A stretch of DNA of 64,000 nucleotides, from positions 2,428,472 through 2,492,471 of the forward strand of contig VXAZ01003899.1 of assembly GCA_013399875.1 (NCBI GenBank), in the 5' to 3' direction. This DNA comes from Gymnorhina tibicen. Its lineage: Eukaryota; Chordata; Aves; Passeriformes; Artamidae. The position numbers were made by a program, and so were the translations under genes. How positions within the stretch are numbered: position 1 is the first letter of the stretch; each line of letters begins with the position of its first letter. The notes beneath the pieces are model-generated. The model made no database searches. It was not told the origin of the DNA and saw only the letters and a list, made by a program, of their open reading frames with translations. Below, in pieces: positions 1 through 13,200 of the stretch.

Positions 1-1799
1 GTGGCCTAGATCTTGACCTTATCTAAATTAGCTTGGGCTTGCAAAAGATGGGAAAAGGTTGATGTGGGGGAAAAAGAAGATGATAATGATCAAGTGTCTT
101 GACTTGCAGACAGGCAATAAATCACTTCTATTGAACATGCCATGAATGACAACAGAGAGTCTTGGACCTGAGAATGAGTCACTGGAAACATTGTGTCTTC
201 TGAGTCAGCTGAAAGAAAAAAAAGTCTCCTTGGATAGGCATTGTCTTCCTAATTTGCAGAAATGTAAATAAACATATTTCTCAGTTACAACAAAAAATAC
301 AAGCCCCAAACCTTCTGGATAGCCACACGATCAGTAAATCTCCTCTCCAGTCAAAAATTTTTCATTCGCTATTTCCTTGAGGAAACACACTACACTGCCC
401 AGGGCTGGCCTCCAGGATTTAGAAAAAAATCCCCTATCGACATCTACTGATTTCCCTGCAAACTCAGATAAGTTCGGGACCTGTCTGAAGAGAGAAGTCG
501 GCCCTGCTCCCGTTCCCTGCCCCCCGTGTGTGACAGGAGGTGTCCCACTCCTCGAAGGGACAGCAGGTTCTCCCCTGCCCTTGCTAAGGGTGACCTGGGC
601 ACTGCGGTGTCCTGCACATGGGGACAGGTGCTGATGGCAGAAGGGGCATAGGAAGTGTGGGCAGTCCCCTGCAGAAGCACTGTGGGGTGGGGAGCTGCAG
701 AGTGAGACTCAGGATGGTTCTTGCAGTCATCCATACCCGGATCCATCACACCTGATGGCACCAACAAATACATCTGGGGACCTTTGCTCTTAAAGTTCTT
801 CTTCCTGTTGTTTTCTTAACAAAGGAAAAGCCTTAGGTAAAAAGAAAGAGGACAGTGCAATTCATTTCAGTGACCTTGTTCACACAAGCCAGTATTTTTA
901 AACACAGATTTTAAGTCTAACCACAAACTTTGCAGAAGTAATCTCCTGCTGTTGCCCTCTCCAGTTTTTCCTTGCTGCAGCAAGAGAGGAGTCAGCAGCC
1001 TGAAAAAGATCACTCTACTGTTGCCAACTTTAAAAAGCACCAAACAAAAAAAAAAAATTCAAATAAAGCCCAACTCAATGCACACAGCTTCAACAGAGCA
1101 GTGTATGAATTCTGAAGGCTCTTAAAATTTGTATTATATGCTTTACAAATGTTAACTGCTTAGTTCTTACACTTCATGGGATGCAAAGGCCTAAAGGATT
1201 CATAGATGAATTCACTTGATATTCTAGTTTTTTGAGAAGCATGGGGAGGATAAAGGCTTACAGTTTACGAAAATGAGAACAAAAAGATCACTGGTACTCA
1301 TTCTACTGAACCAACTACAACAGTTTCCACATGAGTGTACAATACATTTGTGAGCTGCTAAAGGAAAGATGGGTTATGACCTTTAAGATGGGAGTATTTA
1401 GAAAAACATGTCTCCCTCTTAGGGGTTTCTGATAGTGAAAGCAGTGTTTGTTTACATATGTATCTTAAAAGTTTTCTGCACCTCTTTTTACTGGTCATGT
1501 TTTCTTTTTTAGGTTTGCAAATTGAGTTGTACTTGTAAAAAACTCTCAATGCACCTCAGAGTTATGTAACAGTCTAAAGACAACTTCTGCCTTACAGGTG
1601 GCATAATCAGGTTTTCTTAGGAGTTCAGGCCTTTCTCTCCTCCTCAGCACATTCAGTAGGTTTGAACCTTTGCCTCACCTCATTAATTAGTTCAGTTCTC
1701 CAGACACACTAAAAAGTCCATGTTCGTCCCAGGTAGCCAGCCTCCAAGAAAACAAAGGACAAGTTCAAGCCCTTCTCTCAGGTTCTTTCTTAAAGGTCT

Positions 1800-2440
1800 G
1801 TCAATCTTCTCCTTCTGAGGTGAATCCTGGAGTCTTCAGGGACTTCATACCTTCCCTTTTCTGTCAACGTACTAAACATCTCATCTATCTTTCAACTATT
1901 TCCTTTTCCTTTAACTCTCTGTTCCCCTCGTACTCCTGCCTATACTCTAATATCTTTACATTAAATTCTCTAACTTATTCCTCACATAACCTTCAGTACT
2001 CCTTCCTGCTCCTGGATTCTCATGGCCCCTCAGCTTCCAGAGCACAGTCTCACAGGTCTGTGGCCCAAGTCCCCAGCCCAAGGTTTTCCAGCCTCATTTC
2101 ACTATGGATATGCAACAGCCAGCTGCCCTCACTTCAAGTGCTTCTTCCACTCCTCTTCACTCTCTGCAAAGAGATTCACATCTCTTTTCTCCTTCTGTTT
2201 GCACATCTAACACTGGCTGGGGTCTGGGCTACTGCAGCGACAAATCTTCTGTCTCCTGCAATGTTTTTGAAAGGACAAGCAATATCTTCTCTCAGTTTTC
2301 CCACACACAAACATTGCTGTATGTACAACAGGCCAGGTCTCCTCACTCTGATTTCCTACACCTTGCCATCCAAAGCCTTGAACTCATTTCATTGGCCTTC
2401 AATATTCTGTGGGAGCATGCAATATCTGTAAGAAAATGAC
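1800..2440 (+). other. Pyrimidine-rich, stop-poor block
   Basis: The plus strand is strongly C+T-rich, so purine-containing stop codons are scarce. That leaves a 203-codon frame (1820-2431) and two overlapping shorter ones in other frames. The predicted product is rich in Ser, Leu, Phe and His, with no signal peptide, domain or repeat pattern I recognise. Open frames in more than one phase over the same DNA indicate a composition effect and not coding. There is no splice or polyadenylation context to support a transcript. Confidence 0.6.
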
Positions 2441-3963
2441 TGCTCCAGAAAAACTTCAGAAAATTTATCTCAAAGGCAACAAGCTCTGTTTTCATTTCCC
2501 AGTCTCAGAAAAGCTTTCGGATATTTGCTCATGGGCTGCTGTCAACAAAGGGGTACAAAACATTTGTACCCCATCTGCAAAAAGATTATTAGTGGCATTT
2601 TTTTTAATCCATCTTGTGACACTGTAATTTACAAACTGTTCCCACAATTCCACTTTTTTACTCTTCAGGCTTTTAATCTTTTTTTCTGGTTCTCAGGAAA
2701 GAAGAATTCCAAGTCGATAAGAAACTGCACATAGAAGGCAGGTCCAACTGTAATTACTCACACAGTGACTGAACATTCTAATCAAATCCTGAATATCTGG
2801 AGTTTTTCAAGTTTTTAGATCTTAATTTCACAATTATTATCATCCTCTGCTATATGCATATTTTCTATGTTTGCACTAGGAAAAAGGTATTACCAATGGA
2901 ATCAAGGATTTGTAGGAGATTGTTGTACAGTCCTATTAATAATATAAAATCAGTCTAAACCACAAAGCAATTTTGTTGACTCATGGGACATTAAACATGC
3001 CTTATTTAAAGCCTTTTTACTTTTATTTCTGAGTTCTCCTTCAAATCATTTTTATTGTCTGATTTAGAATAATTCAACATAAGATATGAGTTTTCCAGCT
3101 AAGAAGCCATTACCAATTCAAACATCAAACTGACTTTGCTTCCAGTATGCAAGCAAGTGAACTTAGCTTGTTAAACTTTCTTTAAATTAGAAATATTTTA
3201 TAACCTAAGAAAGAATAGCTCTTTAATACATTAAATTCTTTTACTGCTATAAAACTTAGATGTGTTACCCACCATCTATTTTAGGTTTAGGTCATGGATA
3301 GACAGATACTAGATCTTCTGCCTATATATGTGGGCCAAATACATGCTTATGCATTATCTGAAATAGAGTGCCTGAACAAAATCTTTAGATAGACACAGAA
3401 GTTACTTACACATTTTACTCATCTCATTGCATTTAACCCTCATATGAACTGAAAGAGATTATATGCTGAGATGGCTGGTTATTTTCTGATAAGAAACTGG
3501 GGTTTGGTGGAGCATCTTAAATGTTAAAACCTACATTTTTCAAGGAAAACTTTTGACAGTGTTGATAGAAAAGGCTTCCGTGATCTAAAATGGAATTGCA
3601 GACAGACATCTGCTGTTGAAGACTCACTCCACAAAAAGGCTCCAATCCTCTGGTAATAAAGTCTTTAACCGTAAGCTCAGCTTAGTCCAAGTAACAGGCT
3701 CATTTCAGCACAGGACTAAAGGGCTGATCAGGCAGGTCTCTACCACCCATTCATTCAGAATTTCACCTGAAGATCAGTTCCTCACGGCAACTACAAAACT
3801 TTATCTTTTAGCATGATTTTGAAATCCACAGCATTCCTGGCTATAATGGAGAGACAAGGGCGCGTGAATTACTATTTGTCTGCAACCATTCAGCCAATAG
3901 GTTTTTTAAAAACAAAAAGAAGTAAATTTATTTTTAGAAACAAATCCAAATGGAACTGCTACC

Positions 3964-3986
3964 GGCATACAGGCATACAGGCATAC
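3964..3986. repeat. Short tandem repeat (GGCATACA)2.9
   Basis: Two full 8-bp units and a seven-base third unit, without mismatches. Confidence 0.9.
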
Positions 3987-4489
3987 TGCAAGCACGTGTA
4001 TATATTCTAGGGTTAACACAGGTACATGCATGAGAGAACATGAAATGTCCTTGAAATTTGTCCAAAACTTACAGGGTTTAAGGAATATTTAGAGGCATAT
4101 AGAAACAAAGACACGTAAGTGCTAATTTCTTTTTCTTTTCATTTTTCTTTGCATTGATATTTGAGCATGTGAAAATTTAGTGGCTAGTATTTTTGCATGA
4201 ATGGCCACTGGGTGCCACTGTTCTGCTGCATAGAAAAAGAGCTGAAACAACATTTTTATTGTAGTAATAAGTTTTTTGTTATTAAAGTATGTATACTACT
4301 GCTTCATGTGCTCATCTTTTAGAAATGACACTGCTGCACAGTTCATAGTGAGCTTTTTCATAGCAGAACAATAGGAAACGTGGCACTAAGAGACTGGAAA
4401 ACCTGTTTAAACTCAACAGGCAATATAGCCTAGAAGAAACTTTTTTCAAGAGTTTATTTTCTACTTAATAAAAGAGAGCCTTGTTATCC

Positions 4490-4536
4490 AGCTTCAGGTT
4501 CGATATTCACTTGCTGAATGACCTTGTGGAACTCAC
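4490..4536 (+). repeat. MIR-like SINE relic, core part
   Basis: GGTTCGATATTC followed by ACTTGCTGAATGACCTTG and GGAACTCACT follows the order and wording of the MIR core (gaccttgggcaagtcac). MIR and other CORE-SINE relics exist at low copy in birds. The 3' part of the same element appears to resume at 4718. Confidence 0.4.
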
Positions 4537-4717
4537 TGGGAGCTGTTCCTGCCCAGCTGTGCACAGTTGCTTTTACAGTACACAAATATGTACGTCCCAT
4601 GTTCAAATGCACATGGAAACAGGATCTAATACACTTACTTGGTTTCTAGAATACAGTGTGTGTGCAGCTACAATAACTGTGCACAGGTAGTTGGTGCACT
4701 TCTGAATGCAGAAACCA

Positions 4718-4778
4718 CATCCTTAAATCCTCTGAGCCTTATTTTCTTCAGTTAGGAAATGGAGTTAACAATGAGTAT
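4718..4778 (+). repeat. MIR-like SINE relic, 3' part
   Basis: CTTAAATCCTCTGAGCCTT, then TTTTCTTCAG, AGGAAATGGAG and TTAACAATGAGTATG match the MIR 3' region (cttaacctctctgagcctcagttt...aaaatggggataa). Together with 4490-4536 this looks like one MIR interrupted by about 181 bp. Confidence 0.45.
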
Positions 4779-7700
4779 GCAATTTATGGCAAGAATAACA
4801 CTGCAGGGAGAGACCTTTATACAGGTAATAAGAACAGGTTTGGGCCTGCGTAAGAAGTAGCCTCACGAAACTGCCGTGGAGCTGGAGTGGGACGTGCAGC
4901 TTTAGAAGTAAACAGTATCTCATACTGGGAGAGGACAGAGGGGGGTGTTACATGGGTCTGACCTGCCACTTCCCATCCAAGTAACTATAACTGCAGTACT
5001 AAAAGCCACCATTTGTTCCCAGCTGTAATATAAACATATCCAAGGTCTAAATAAAGCTCCCAGAGGTCAATGAAGAAAGACAAGGTCAAATGCTGCCAGT
5101 CCAAAGCATTAAGTTATAAGCAAGAAAAGAAACGGTGAAAGACTGAGTTCCTTCAAAGTCCAGAAGATAGACTTTAAAATATGAAAAACATCAGAAAAAA
5201 CAAAGCAGCCTGAACTACTTTATGCCAAATCAGAAAGTTCTTTCCAAATATGCAGAGCGTTTTCAATTTAAAATATATATATATTATAAGAAGAAAAAAA
5301 AATTGTAGTTTGTTGCAGATTTGACAGATTATTGAGGCAATTATCTTAAATAACCTTACTTAATGTTTCTAATATTTTATATTGCCCAAATGTGGGCTGA
5401 TAGTTATTCATTGTATTGCTCTGGTGTATACTTGAAAGAATTTCAGAAATGCTAAATGACCTTAGAAAGACATCTTTAATAACAGAATAGGGCTGGTCTT
5501 AATCCACTGCAGAGGCCAAAACCCTATCACATTCCTCCAGAAAAATTTTGAAGAAGTGAAAAGGACACTGGTCATGTGTTCTACCCTTCTATGTATGACA
5601 CTCAGCAGAACTTTTTTATTTTTAAAGCAATTCAGAACTCCATAGAAAATTCTGTGTCCATCTCAAGTACCTCACAGGATTTTGAAAGTACATTTGGAAA
5701 GATCTAAAGAATGTTTCTTATATCTTTCTTTATTATCCAAAGCAATATTTCTGTGTTCCCACCTAAGATCAAAACAATTTGGTGTTATCATTTTTAGCAC
5801 TCTTTGACACCCTGCTGTGCCCATCATAATTATAGAGGAAGACTGTCCAACCCACTTCCTTTCAGTCACTGGCAGCTTCTAATTAATTCCCTGCCCTTAA
5901 ATTCCCTCACCCATCCTCTGCAGTGTGCCCAGTCCTCATGAAGTTCAACCATAAAAAATCACAGCAGGGCAATAAATAGTTTGAAAGGAGTCCTGAACTC
6001 CCCTCTAGGTAGCCAGGTACCCACCTGTGTCAGTCACTCAGCAACCGAGACAGGGAGATGACAAGGTTGTCTGCACTTCTTACCTTTCATGTTTGGAGTT
6101 TAATAGGAGGTAGAAATTGGTTTCTGTCTGATGCTGACTGCCTTCCCTCACCTGAAATGACCAGCTCAAGTACAGTACAGTGAAAACTGTTCCACTTCAA
6201 GGAACTGATGGGCGAAGGGCAGAGCGCAGCAGAGACAGATGTGACCTTAGGGCACTTCCAGCTGTCTTTGCTATATTGAATGGTTTGGAAACAGCTTCTA
6301 CTTTGAGACAATACAGATGAATTTTATGAAAACTAGTGAACACTCCAAGGCTTAGATAATTTGGGTGCAATGAAAAGTTAGAGAAAACAATCTAACCTGA
6401 CCACAGTTGAAAGTGAAAAATATCCAGCCCATTTCATACTGCACTTTGTAAATTTGGCCAAATAGATGAACTGGCAACAGCAAGCACGGAAATTTTTATG
6501 TTTATTAAAAAATTGTTTTCCTTCATGATTTCCAAAGTGCTATTATTGTGAAAGGGTTGGGACACATTTGCAGTTGTTTTTCTCTCATTATAATCATAAA
6601 CAACACACAAATGTGCCTTGGGTATAAAGGCCATAAAGCCAGATACCCATCTGAAAAAAACCATGCTGAGATTAAATGTCTTTTCAATTAATGTTTAGAT
6701 CTGCTCCCTGTACCCTAGTCAAGTGATCTTGCAGCACACCCTTTTGTTTTAAAGCAGACAGAAGATACAGATATACAGTAAGAGAACATTTCATGCTTTG
6801 GTAAAACAGAGGCAAACACATGGTTTTCACATCCCTAATTTCATTACAGCTCAGCTCTTCTCAGCAATAACTGTCTCTCCCATAATACTTCCAAATGCCC
6901 TGAAATACTCTAAGTGAATTTGGTAACTAGCAAACTGCTGCGTTTCCCTGTTCATTAGCATGAACTGTCTTGTTTCACTTGCCTATCATGCCAATGTGAT
7001 ATGGCATAATGCAGTGTTACATGCTGTAACAAGTCAGAAAAAATTTAAAAGGCCACATGTTTGGCTTTATACTTAATTCTCAACAGCCTGTGTATTGTCC
7101 ATTACAAAACCCAGGTAATTTAATAGCCCAGCTGCTCAAGAAGAAAGTGAAATGACAACTTTTTACAAATTTAGAAACTTGTATTGTTGACATTTATCTG
7201 TGAATGGCTCTCCATATGTTGACATTTGTAAGGGCTTTTTACCATCTTTTGCAGAAACTAAGGCTCATAGCTTTCATGAACTTCTAATAAAATTTAATAT
7301 AAAATATTAAACAGTTTGGCAGCATTTAAACATTCAAATTCACAACTGTTGAAGTGCTTGAACACTGTGAGAGCTGCCCAAGAGCTGGAAACAAAGCTTG
7401 GCTGTGGTTGAATGAATGACAAAATTTCTTTCTCAAAAAAAGCTCAAAATCGAAAGTCAATCATCTTTCTGATGAAAAGGTAAGTAGATAGCTATTATTA
7501 TTTAACATCATATGTCATTTTCTCTATTGTACAGATGTACTTGTCCAAAACTAGCCCAGAGCCTGGAGGAGAATATGGCCCTAGACATTTTCCCAAGCAA
7601 TTCACTATAGGGAGTAAATTCCAGTTGTGGGAAAACCTTGCTGAGGATGGAAGGGAGGTTTCAGCCTGCCTGCAGCCAGTATCCCTCATCCCTTCTGGGC

Positions 7701-9604
7701 TTACAGGCACCAGGAATGCCTTCCAGCCCCTGCATCTGTTCTGTTCATGTGCTAAGGAAGCACAAAACAACAGAAAAATACACAATAAGGTAGCAATACT
7801 TATCCTGACCTAAGTCACACAGCCTGTTTTACGTCACTTAGTTCTTCCCTTTTCCAAACCTGGAAGCTTTCTCAGGAAAGATCAGTGCTTAGATGCAAAA
7901 TATTCCTGGGGGAATTCAGAAATAGTTCCTAGAAGGCAGAGAGTGCTCAACCTGAAGCTACACCTGTATCAGAGGAGATGAGCCATTTTATCACTACTTT
8001 ACCAATCCTGCCAGGCACAGCTGAGGTGAAGGCGCCTATCTGATCTCACATTCCTTCTGAAGTGATAAAGAGGATCTCATGCTGTAGGTTTAAAGTGCAA
8101 AATACTTCTTACATTAAAAACTAAAGTAATATATATACATATGTATCAGAATTAGGTAACACTAATACACCTGATCTCTTCATTCCATTTCCCCTTTCTT
8201 AGGACAATTATTTTATGCTAAAACAGCAAAGCCTGACTCTTGTCATCAGAACATCCCAGAGGAGCTCAGCATTATCTGCTGAACACACTGGGGGCTTACA
8301 GCACAAAGCACAAAGCGCTGTGGCCAAGCAGACCTCAGCTCTCCAGAGCCCCAGCACAGCCCTGCACCCACCGTGAGAGTGGGAGGGGAGGGAGGAATGC
8401 TGAGCCTCCCAGCCTCCCACTGGGGCACAGCGGCACCTCTGCTGGGGAGCACCAGTTTTTAACATTAGTTCTACTTTCAGATTATCTCTTTCAAGCCTGT
8501 TCCAGCTTTTCATTTCTGTTGGCTACATTTTTATATAATCTTGTATCAGCCTGGGGGGTGGTTAATAATTTTAATATTTTTATCTCAGTTTCATTCTTGT
8601 AGCATTTTTTTTTGTATTTAATAAAAGTAGTAACATACAAAAGGTCAGGATGGGCTAAGCCTAATGTAATTGTTTTCATGGCATGGAACTAAATACAATA
8701 AGAAGCACTCAGGGAAATGACCTTTACTTCTCTAAAATTTAAACACATAAAGTAAGGGTAATTTGGTGCCAGCCAAAATGTATTGTAGTTTACTCTTTAT
8801 TGAAAATATGCACCAAATTACATTGTGTGGCTGCTTGATCAGGTACAGATTAGAGGTGATCAGAAGCTCTAAAAAGCATTGTGTTCCTGGATAGGAAAGG
8901 TGCAAAGTTATGGCACAAAAACCACAAACAAAAAAAAAACAAACACAAAAAACCCCAACCAAACAAAAAAATGAGAGTAATAATACCCTAAAAGTGAAAA
9001 TCTCTGGCCCTAAGTCCTGCATCTGTTTATTCCAACTGAAACTCTCGTTGAATATTTGCATGCAGGAAAAGAGCCTGGTTGATGATGATTATGAAGTACC
9101 CATGTATTATTAATACTTTTAAATATCTGTGGCACACACAGAAGCTCTTTGTGTGAGGCACAAACAGAATCTGTTTCTCTTCAAAAAGACATTCTACCTT
9201 CACATGAAAATGCACTGATGGTTTTGTCAAAGAAATGTTTCTGCTTACACCTTACAGGGGCCTTACATCCAACCACCATAAATGCCTACATGAGCAGAAT
9301 TTGAGACATTCAAGAATATTGTGAATGCAAGGCAGCCAGTAATGAACGTTTTACTTTTAATTGAAATATATATCTATCACTTGTAAAATCCATAAATCAT
9401 TCCAACAGAAGAAAGAACATTACATGAAGAATTTGATACACTTCAAACAAAAATAAATGCATGAACTATTAAAATAAATGTGTGTATTACAGGAAAAATT
9501 GATCAAAATCAGATACAATATTTTATTCACCAAATCAGACACATCCCTGTTGAATCACTGCTTATTCAATGCAGGATGAGATGCATAATCTATCAAAATA
9601 GATA
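4779..9604. other. Unique non-coding DNA
   Basis: AT-rich sequence with a GC-richer patch at about 8240-8450 that keeps frames open on both strands (101 and 120 codons). Neither frame has recognisable protein features. Nothing else is identifiable apart from the A/C tract at 8915-8972. Confidence 0.6.
8915..8972. repeat. A/C low-complexity tract
   Basis: CACAAAAACCACAAACAAAA, then an A run, CAAACACAAAAAACCCCAAC and AAACAAAAAAATG. A-rich simple sequence that keeps one frame open through absence of T. Confidence 0.8.
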
Positions 9605-9687
9605 TCTCCTACAGTAAATCAAATCCACCATCTGATTCAAATATGTCTCCTACTGAATCAAAAATATCACCCAATACATCAAGTATG
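9605..9687. repeat. Degenerate tandem duplication, 41-bp unit
   Basis: Two units, 9605-9645 and 9646-9687, both start TCTCCTAC and end AAATATG/AAGTATG, with roughly 70% identity by eye. They lie about 60 bp upstream of the 9751 LTR and outside its target duplication. Confidence 0.6.
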
Positions 9688-9744
9688 TGGCACCAAATAC
9701 ATGGCTGATGCTTTAAAATACATTTTAAAGAACTACCAAGCAGA

Positions 9745-9750
9745 ATGCCT
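9745..9750. repeat. Target-site duplication, left copy
   Basis: ATGCCT immediately before the LTR start at 9751; an identical copy follows the LTR end. Confidence 0.9.
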
Positions 9751-10238
9751 TGTTGCAGTGCATTATCATATTGGCCACTGCCATCTCCCCCATTCTCCCC
9801 CCTGTGTTTGGTTCTTCCCACAGAGGGTCCTGTGTCCCCTGATCCCCGTTGGCCCACGCTGTTTGTCCCCTCCCACGTTATCCACCACTGGTCTGTACCC
9901 TTTGCCCGCCAGGATTCAAACCCCATGTCGCTGTATGTCGGTTGTTTCATATTTTCCCCTCCCACTCTGTAAGGGGTAAAACACTCTGGTAACGGCCCCT
10001 CGGGGCTCTTCTCGTGACCTCCAAGGTGAATAAACGTGCTCCTGCTTTTCCACGAAGGAGCCCCTCGGCCTCATTGCTGCCTCCCCCGCGGGGCCTGCCC
10101 CGGTGGGTTGGGTGCACGCGAGCTGGAGCTGCGCCGGCCCTGCCTCGCGCCCCGCCAGCGGCCCCGTCAGCCCCTCCCGGGCGGGTGGGTGCTCGGCGCT
10201 TGGTCACCTTGGCTGGCTGGACAGATAGCGCCATAGCA
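9751..10238 (+). mobile_element. Solo LTR of a class II (ERVK-like) endogenous retrovirus, 488 bp
   Basis: The block begins TGTTGCAG and ends ATAGCA, giving the TG...CA ends of an LTR. It is flanked by a perfect 6-bp duplication, ATGCCT, at 9745-9750 and 10239-10244. A polyadenylation signal AATAAA at 10029-10034 on the plus strand sets the orientation, with a pyrimidine-rich U3 upstream and a GC- and CpG-rich R/U5 downstream. Six-base duplications are typical of class II avian ERVs. No primer site, gag or pol is attached, so the provirus has been reduced to a solo LTR by recombination between its LTRs. The high CpG content of the 3' half, in an AT-rich and CpG-poor neighbourhood, argues for a recent insertion. 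The open frames here on both strands (up to 118 codons) are compositional and not genes. The family name is unknown to me. Confidence 0.9.
10029..10034 (+). terminator. LTR polyadenylation signal
   Basis: AATAAA in the middle of the 9751-10238 LTR, at the position expected for the end of R. It gives the LTR its plus-strand orientation. Confidence 0.75.
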
Positions 10239-10244
10239 ATGCCT
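10239..10244. repeat. Target-site duplication, right copy
   Basis: ATGCCT immediately after the LTR's terminal CA; identical to 9745-9750. Confidence 0.9.
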
Positions 10245-13200
10245 CTAGATTTAACACGAATAACATTTAAATTAAAATTTGTTTAGACAAAGAGATAGTA
10301 TTTCCAGACTCCCTTGAAGGCTGATTCCTGGACTAGGGACTGTAATTATATTAATGTTTCCCTGAAGCATCCTTTGTTTAAGGCACCTTGCTAGGATGAA
10401 CTGCTTTCCCCATCCCAGCAGAAAAGGAGGGCTTTCATTCCACTTTGGTCCACTCCCCAAACCTTTGACATCTGGACCAAGCTCTAAGCAGCCACATGTT
10501 GTCCGCAGCTTCTCAAAGGGAAGTGCCAGTCCTTTGCAACACATTCAGAACACCACAGTCCATGTACCATTAAATATAGAGATGCAAATATTATCAGCAT
10601 CAACCCAAAAATCATGGATGGTCACCATGGACCACCCAACAACCAACTAATAGGGTGATCCTCCATAGTATCTTTCTGTTACGTCCTCATGCAGCACAAA
10701 ACCAAGCCCATATTTAGCCCAAAAGTGCATAGATGGCCTCCAGAACACATTGCCAGAGTGTAAAGGAGATGCCAAATGTTCATATGGCCTGGAAAAAACA
10801 GTCAGAAAAGTTAGGGAAACGTTCTCAAATACGCAGATGTCAATCTTTGCTTGGGAAGCTACTGAGACTCTGACTCAGGTGCTGGGACAGTAACCTTGTG
10901 ATCTATCCATACACACTTTCACTGCTTTTTAAACTTTTTCCTCAGCAACAGGCAGACAAAACTGACAAAGACATAATGCTATGCTGCACTTGATCTCAGA
11001 CAACCATTTTCATAATCCTACACACTGTGCCTGATCCCATATTCTTTCCTGGAATTTGGTGTCCCAATCAAAGCTGTGTATAGGCAACTAATTTGTTTAC
11101 AAGCCTCAGAACAGTCTTTTCTGCAGACTCAGTGCCTAACTCACTGTGTCTCTCATTCAGGAAAACACTGTGTGACACTGAGAGAACAGTGCCCTCCATT
11201 TCCACATTCACTCAGCACTCAATGAAGAAGGGACATCACTGGCTGGCAGATGAGATGCTCCACCAGCCTGATGTGGTGAGAATCAAGCTTTCCTTATTAT
11301 GTTGGGAGCTCTATGGGTGCTGGATTTGATATGACTGAGTATGAGTGACCTTGTGCCTTTCCTTTTAAAAGAAATTTAATATGCAGCAAAAAGAGGGGAT
11401 GAACTCTGAGGTGAGAAGGAAAGCTGACAGCACAGAGCCTGACATTCCAGTTGAAAGAAAGGCAGATTTGTTTTCCTCTCCCTGCTCCCAATAAAGGGAA
11501 TTGACGTCTCAATTTTCAGCAGCGCTAAGAAATGAGCATTCAATAGAAGTCAGGTTAAAACAGACCACACCTGATATTATAAAGACTGTCAGGATCAGAT
11601 TAAGTCACCTACATTATCAGAATGTTTAAAATGCAGTCTGATTAACTCAGATAGCTTGAATATTTTTTCAAGGATGACAAAATTTGTTCCACTGGGACAC
11701 TCCCAAATTTTGGGTTTAGCTTGTAAATTAGGCTATGGAACTGCTGTTCTTATTGCAAGCTCTTAAAAGGAACAACAAACCATGCTTGTTACTCCTCTGC
11801 CGTTCCCTATTATCACTCTCCTCTGTCAATATAAGCATTGATTATAATTGCAGTTTTGCCCAACTCAGATTGATTAGAATGTAAAGCAACAAGAGTAGTA
11901 TAATTATGTCAAAAAATGCCTGCTGACATGAGACATAAAGCTGGCTTGATGTACTACTAACAAGTAGAAGAAACATATGTTTTCCTTACACTTGCTATGA
12001 ATGAATACAATTCTATTCTGCGTTTCTGTAGTTGTCACAGGAAAATATACCATAAACTTGGCAAATCCGGCCAAGGGAAGAAGCAATTTACGGACGTGAT
12101 GTCTCTACCAGACCTGCCTTACCTCTTAAATCTCATAGAGTTAACCTGAGTAGTATCTGTGTATTTGGTTAATTAAGAATCTGAACAGTTTCTAAACACA
12201 TGACCTTGTAGAAGGTAATGTTTATCCCAGGTCAGGATGGACACTGCTGGGCCTGGAGAGAGTTCAGACAGCAAGGTGGGTGTTGCTTTGTTCCGCCTCC
12301 TCTGCTGGATATTGTCACAGCTTGAAGCTGAAAGTGGATAACAATTCCTCCTTTCCAAAGGACAGAGCAAGGCTGGCTGTGATCGCAGGAGACAGCAGGA
12401 GGTAGATGCACCTGCACAACAGGAAAGCTTCTCTTTGCTGGGAAGATGTTCAGTGACAATTCTCTGTTCACTGTCACACTACAATTGACTTCAGTGAGTA
12501 GAAGAATTGAAACTAAAAAGTTTAAACTTATTCCACAAATTGCTTCATAAAACAAATGGTCAAATGTTAAAATTTAGATATAAAATATAAATATCAGGGG
12601 AAACCACAACTACACAAACGAAATATTTTCTTTTGCAACACTTGTATTTTCTGTAGGCAGAGAGCTCCAAAACTGACATGGTGTAAAAACACAAAGATTT
12701 ATTTGCTTCCTCTTTTTACGTTCCTCTCTTTCAAAGAACATTTTATCTTACATTATATTGTACTATTTCTACATCATGTTATTTAAAGGAGCTTAAAACC
12801 ATTAAAGATGGATTTTGTTAATGGCATTTGCTAGAACCTAAGGCACAAGGGAAAATATTCAAAGGGCACTAATCTAAACAAAGTGTTAAAATCATGGCTC
12901 TAACACCTAGGGTTTTGCTGCCACAGCTTAAATTCTAAAGAAACTCCTATTTTTATAGTATATCCCTGTGTTCCTTAAGGTAATATAAAAATAAAGTATG
13001 GAAAACCCTTTTTTAAAATTATAAGATAGTCTTAAGTAAAATTTAATTAATAGAGATTAAAAACTAATCCTTTCTTCTTAAAGAAAAATGTATCTAGCTT
13101 TACAGCAAAGTAACCAGCACTTTACACAAAACCTCTGTTATTTTCTTTGCTTCCAAGGCATATGCAGGTACTCCTTTTAAGGCCTGCCCATAGAAGTAAA

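Larger units (their letters stand above)
1..4489. other. Unique non-coding DNA
   Basis: Apart from the pyrimidine-rich block and the short GGCATACA repeat, I see only AT-rich unique sequence, a moderately GC-rich patch at about 400-760 without clear repeat or CpG-island character, and a 12-A run at 1046-1057. No exon is supported. Confidence 0.6.

Noticed and set aside
1046..1057. A12 run as the tail of a processed pseudogene
   Set aside because: No upstream sequence resembling a transcript, no target duplication found, and the run is short.
9609..9965. 118-codon minus-strand frame with GDIF repeats
   Set aside because: The repeats come from the degenerate 41-bp duplication, and the frame crosses the LTR boundary and target duplication, so it did not exist before the insertion.
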